From the NCBI GenBank assembly GCA_014376655.1, contig JACMRC010000357.1:1-7974 (forward strand): a DNA stretch of 7,974 nt, given 5' to 3'. Positions 5,736-7,974 of the stretch are shown here, piece after piece. Source of the stretch: Mucilaginibacter sp. Its GTDB lineage: Bacteria > Bacteroidota > Bacteroidia > Sphingobacteriales > Sphingobacteriaceae. Within the stretch, counting starts at the first letter, position 1. Each line of letters begins with the position of its first letter. Position numbers and translations under genes: made by a program. Below the pieces are notes generated by a model. It searched no databases and was not told where the DNA came from. It was given only the letters and a program-made list of their open reading frames with translations.

Positions 5736-7247
5736 TTATGGCAACCTCGTGAAAACAATGCCTCTGAAATCGTATTGACCAACGTTCATATAAAGTTTAA
5801 GAATATGGTAACCGGCAGTTAAAGGCACAGGTATAGGTGCATTGTTAGCATCTTGATAAGGGAACGGTTGTTGGTCACCGTAAGCACCAGGCGTTCTATA
5901 GGTAGCAGCCATTAGGTTCGTTCCAGAAATTGAAACATTATCTACAAATATCGTCCATCTTCCATTTGTATTTGGAGTACCAAACCAGGAAACAACGCCA
6001 TAATTACCTGTTGTTTCAACATTAACACTCCAGGTTAAATAAAAGCCGTCAGAATTCCAACCAACTACGCTTCTTGGCGTGTAATCACTTGACACGTCAA
6101 CAAAGTCAGGAGCTCTCCAGCCGCCGTCACCGTTTTTGTTAAGATCATTATGGTACGCCACGCCTTCGCCGCCAAAATCATAATTAGCTCCAACAATCAT
6201 GTCAGACGCAACACCAACAGTGCCCTTTATAAAAAATGGCGTGCCTTTAAATGGTCTGAAAAAATTGGGATCTATTACAGCAAAAACTGTGTTTTTAGCC
6301 CCAACAATAGAATATTTGCTTGCGTTACTAATGGTAAGACCTACAGTAGGGAATTTCACACTTGGCATACCCGCAGCAGGTTGTTGTGCCAACAATGTGT
6401 TAATTTTTGTTTGGAAACTTAAGGTTCCGGTTGTTGCGCCTGCAGCAAAGGTAACCACGGGGTTAACTATACTAAAGTTAACATCGCTATATGCTACTGA
6501 ATTAGGTAACGTACCATTGTTAATGTACTTAGTTACACTATCAGGCGATGAAACAGCATTAACAGTGAAGGCAGACCCCGGTACACCTTGCAGCGCGATA
6601 GGAACATTAACCGTAATAAAAACTGAGCTTAAGGTATAATTTGCAGGATCTGCAACCACGTTAAATATTTTAGTTGGCGGAGCAAACGCTATCTGGTGAA
6701 TTGAATTTGCGGCTAATACTTCGGCAGTTTTAACAACGAGGATCATTGCACCTTTACCGGCAGCTATTTTATTGCCTTTAGTAATTGCTGACATTTTAAT
6801 TACGGCAGCCATGTTTTTACCATAGCTAATCTCCATTGCCGAGCGATTGACCACTATGTTAAAGCTAACAGACTTAACACCTGCGGGAACAATAATTTGA
6901 GGTACTACAGCCGCTGAACCAGACGGGAAAGCGACAGTGCTTGCCGCAGGTAAAGTACCCGCTGTAACCAATTGCGCTACTGTATCAACATTTGTGCTTA
7001 AATTAATGGCAAACGAAGTGCTGGTAGCTGCAGAAAAAGTTATAGTAGCAGGTATAGTTAAATCGTTACCAGTAAGCGTATAAGTACTACCTGTACCTAC
7101 ATCTAACCTATTGTCTACCGATGCATTTACCGATGCATAGTTTTGATCCGTCACCACGTCGCCCAATTTTTCGTTCTTGCATGACGCAGCCAGTATAGCT
7201 ACAGAAGCTATAAGGCCTACTTTAAAGTAATTAAATATTTTTTCCAT
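5736..7247 (-). CDS. Surface lipoprotein with DUF1735-like repeats and a CBM6-like C-terminal module
   Basis: A 503-residue probable surface glycan-binding lipoprotein. The signal runs MEKIFNYFKV to LAASC with lipidated Cys23. Residues about 60–175 carry a DUF1735-like module as in BT_3987-type proteins (FAINLSTNVDTVAQLV, IIVPAGVKSVSFNIVVNRS). Residues about 205–325 carry a second, similar module (VSSPDSVTKYINNGTLP, VTFAAGATTGTLSFQTKI, VGLTISNASKYSIVGAKNTV). Residues about 346–501 resemble a CBM6: ANYDFGGEGVAYHND (354–368), GWRAPDFVDVS (376–386), VVGWNSDGFYLTWSVNVETT (394–413), GYHILKLYM (479–487), FRGIVFTRL (494–502). The first strand reads IVGANYD where family members commonly have IEAENYD. 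It lies 73 bases after the LamG/DUF4983 gene and 45 before the discoidin gene, as expected in a Sus-type locus. The domain-level call is firm; the ligand is unknown, and no catalytic residues of an enzyme family are recognisable. Confidence 0.85.
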   Translation of the reverse strand: MEKIFNYFKVGLIASVAILAASCKNEKLGDVVTDQNYASVNASVDNRLDVGTGSTYTLTGNDLTIPATITFSAATSTSFAINLSTNVDTVAQLVTAGTLPAASTVAFPSGSAAVVPQIIVPAGVKSVSFNIVVNRSAMEISYGKNMAAVIKMSAITKGNKIAAGKGAMILVVKTAEVLAANSIHQIAFAPPTKIFNVVADPANYTLSSVFITVNVPIALQGVPGSAFTVNAVSSPDSVTKYINNGTLPNSVAYSDVNFSIVNPVVTFAAGATTGTLSFQTKINTLLAQQPAAGMPSVKFPTVGLTISNASKYSIVGAKNTVFAVIDPNFFRPFKGTPFFIKGTVGVASDMIVGANYDFGGEGVAYHNDLNKNGDGGWRAPDFVDVSSDYTPRSVVGWNSDGFYLTWSVNVETTGNYGVVSWFGTPNTNGRWTIFVDNVSISGTNLMAATYRTPGAYGDQQPFPYQDANNAPIPVPLTAGYHILKLYMNVGQYDFRGIVFTRLP

Positions 7248-7270
7248 TTTAATTTTTACAAAATTATTAT

Positions 7271-7312
7271 TAAAAAATTTTTCATGGCAGGGCTTAATAA
7301 TTATGCCCTGCC
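7271..7312 (-). terminator. Hairpin between the LamG/DUF4983 and DUF1735 genes (terminator or attenuator)
   Basis: Inverted arms GGCAGGGC (7286–7293) and GCCCTGCC (7305–7312) enclose an 11-base A+T-rich loop. On the minus strand the stem is followed within ten bases by a run of six T (near 7280–7275) and further A+T-rich sequence. It starts 9 bases past the stop codon at 7323–7321. It has terminator form, but it lies between two genes expected to be co-expressed, so it may cause partial termination or stabilise the upstream message's 3' end. I see no convincing promoter in the 73-base gap. Confidence 0.65.
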
Positions 7313-7320
7313 TAATGCTA

Positions 7321-7974
7321 TTAGTTTGTTATCCAAACTTTACCATCCAATGCCCAGCTTGATTGGCGGGAAATATTAAACCAGCTCAAAATCTGCGTCG
7401 GGAAATCGGAATTTTTCGGAACTTTCAAGCTAAGATCGCTTGCAACAGGCGAACATATCAAATCTGTAAAGTTATTCCATTGGTAACCATTAGCCTGTGC
7501 TTGCGACAACGTGAAATTAGCAGCATACGGACCTTTATCGTTGATAACAGTCCCACTACCTTCGCCCATTGGCCAGTAACCTACCAGGTAATCATAGTAA
7601 GGGTGACTTCTGTTAATTGTCTGATCGCAGGCGTATTGTTTAACAATACCATCAGGTATAGCTACCTTAAATATTTTAAGCTCTTTTAACTCTACGTCTA
7701 TATCCCCTAAATTACCATCCATCTCGCCTGGTGTATACCCTATACGTAATATAGAATTGTTATCAAAATTTGGTTGACCCGGCATAATATATGGATTGGT
7801 TGCCGGATTTGCATCGCTACCGCCGTTTCTATTGGTAATACCCGCAACACCATCGGTATAAATCCTAGCCTGCTTTCTACCATCAAGTCTAGTTTCTACC
7901 ACTACAGTAAGATCATGCCAGGTATCGCCTGTAAAGTTATTCCATTGGTAACCATTAGCCTGTGCTTGCGACAA
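7321..7974 (-). CDS. LamG (laminin G-like/concanavalin-fold) and DUF4983 protein, C-terminal part (5' end outside the window)
   Basis: The frame is open at the right edge and ends with TAA at 7323–7321, giving 217 or more residues; the true start is not in view, and the TTG at the edge is not a start. Counting from the edge, residues about 15–105 are the end of a LamG-type beta-sandwich: GDTWHDLTVVVETRLDGRKQ, ARIYTDGVAG, SILRIGYTPGEMDGNLGDID, ELKELKIFKVAIP. Residues about 115–217 match DUF4983: KQYACDQTINRSHPYYDYLV, GYWPMGEGSGTVINDKGPYA, ANFTLS…YQWNNFTDLICSP, ILSWF…WALDGKVWITN. Such proteins accompany SusC/SusD and DUF1735 genes in glycan-utilisation loci and are taken to bind carbohydrate at the surface. 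The first 15 or so residues at the edge duplicate an internal segment exactly at DNA level and do not fit a LamG strand there, so the extreme edge is suspect. Confidence 0.82.
   Translation of the reverse strand: MSQAQANGYQWNNFTGDTWHDLTVVVETRLDGRKQARIYTDGVAGITNRNGGSDANPATNPYIMPGQPNFDNNSILRIGYTPGEMDGNLGDIDVELKELKIFKVAIPDGIVKQYACDQTINRSHPYYDYLVGYWPMGEGSGTVINDKGPYAANFTLSQAQANGYQWNNFTDLICSPVASDLSLKVPKNSDFPTQILSWFNISRQSSWALDGKVWITN
7464..7509. repeat. 46-bp perfect direct repeat, internal copy
   Basis: This segment is identical to the last 46 bases of the window (7929–7974). It starts CTGTAAAGTTATTCC and ends GTGCTTGCGACAA on the plus strand. On the minus strand it encodes LSQAQANGYQWNNFT. This copy sits in the DUF4983 part, where 'FTLS…YQWN(N/D)F(T/S)DLIC' is the expected family sequence, so it is the native copy. 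Confidence 0.95.
7929..7974. repeat. 46-bp perfect direct repeat, copy at the window's right end
   Basis: Identical to 7464–7509 and 465 bases away, so it lies in the same reading frame (155 codons). It stops only because the window stops, so the repeat may be longer. It places a DUF4983-type peptide directly before a LamG-type strand (TGDTWHDLTVVV), where family members do not have it. This suggests an assembly misjoin, contig-end overlap or a recent duplication. Confidence 0.95.

Noticed and set aside
6150..6639. Two overlapping plus-strand open frames of 90 and 146 codons within the DUF1735 gene
   Set aside because: They lie opposite a well-supported lipoprotein coding frame and show no domain or signal of their own.
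7259..7266. Minus-strand TAATTTTG matching the Bacteroidota -7 promoter consensus TAnnTTTG
   Set aside because: It lies only 11 bases before the ATG, leaving almost no leader, has no matching -33 element, and is in very A+T-rich DNA where chance matches are common.

Overview
The window looks like chromosome from a Bacteroidota bacterium, most likely a Sphingobacteriaceae-type soil or plant organism (Mucilaginibacter/Pedobacter-like). This rests on family content: a LamG/DUF4983 protein, a DUF1735 protein, surface lipoproteins with CBM6-like and discoidin-like modules, and an HD–DUF5706 membrane protein. Starts also lack obvious Shine-Dalgarno sequences. The genus is inference. Every supported gene lies on the minus strand, so transcription runs from the right end to the left.

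Right part (4545–7974): the 3' end of what looks like a polysaccharide-utilisation (Sus-type) gene set. In transcription order it has a LamG/DUF4983 protein whose 5' end lies outside the window, a lipoprotein with DUF1735-like repeats and a CBM6-like C-terminus, and a lipoprotein with PKD/Ig-like domains and an F5/8 type C (discoidin) C-terminus. All three look like cell-surface glycan-binding proteins. No SusC/SusD pair and no glycoside hydrolase is in view. A G+C-rich hairpin sits between the first two genes. A strong intrinsic terminator (4480–4518) closes the set.

Middle (3702–4544): 843 bases without an intact gene. It is a small gene graveyard, all on the minus strand. It holds a signal peptide plus N-terminal fragment of a secreted DUF5005-like protein with at least one frameshift and one internal stop. 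Abutting this is the C-terminal tail of an alkaline-phosphatase-superfamily protein. Further left is a lipoprotein signal-peptide remnant with no start codon.

Left part (1–3701): a tightly packed three-gene operon. First is an HD-domain phosphohydrolase fused through a charged repetitive linker to a Pycsar-effector-like (DUF5706) membrane domain. One base later comes polyphosphate kinase 1 (ppk1). Overlapping ppk1 by four bases (ATGA) is an SdiA-regulated-family lipoprotein, cut by the left edge. The packing suggests that polyphosphate synthesis, a nucleotide-related HD/membrane sensor and an envelope propeller-type protein are expressed together. That coupling is the most interesting biological idea here.

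A technical oddity: the last 46 bases of the window exactly repeat an internal segment (7464–7509) of the same LamG/DUF4983 gene. The end copy does not fit its protein context, so the extreme right end may be an assembly artefact or a recent duplication.
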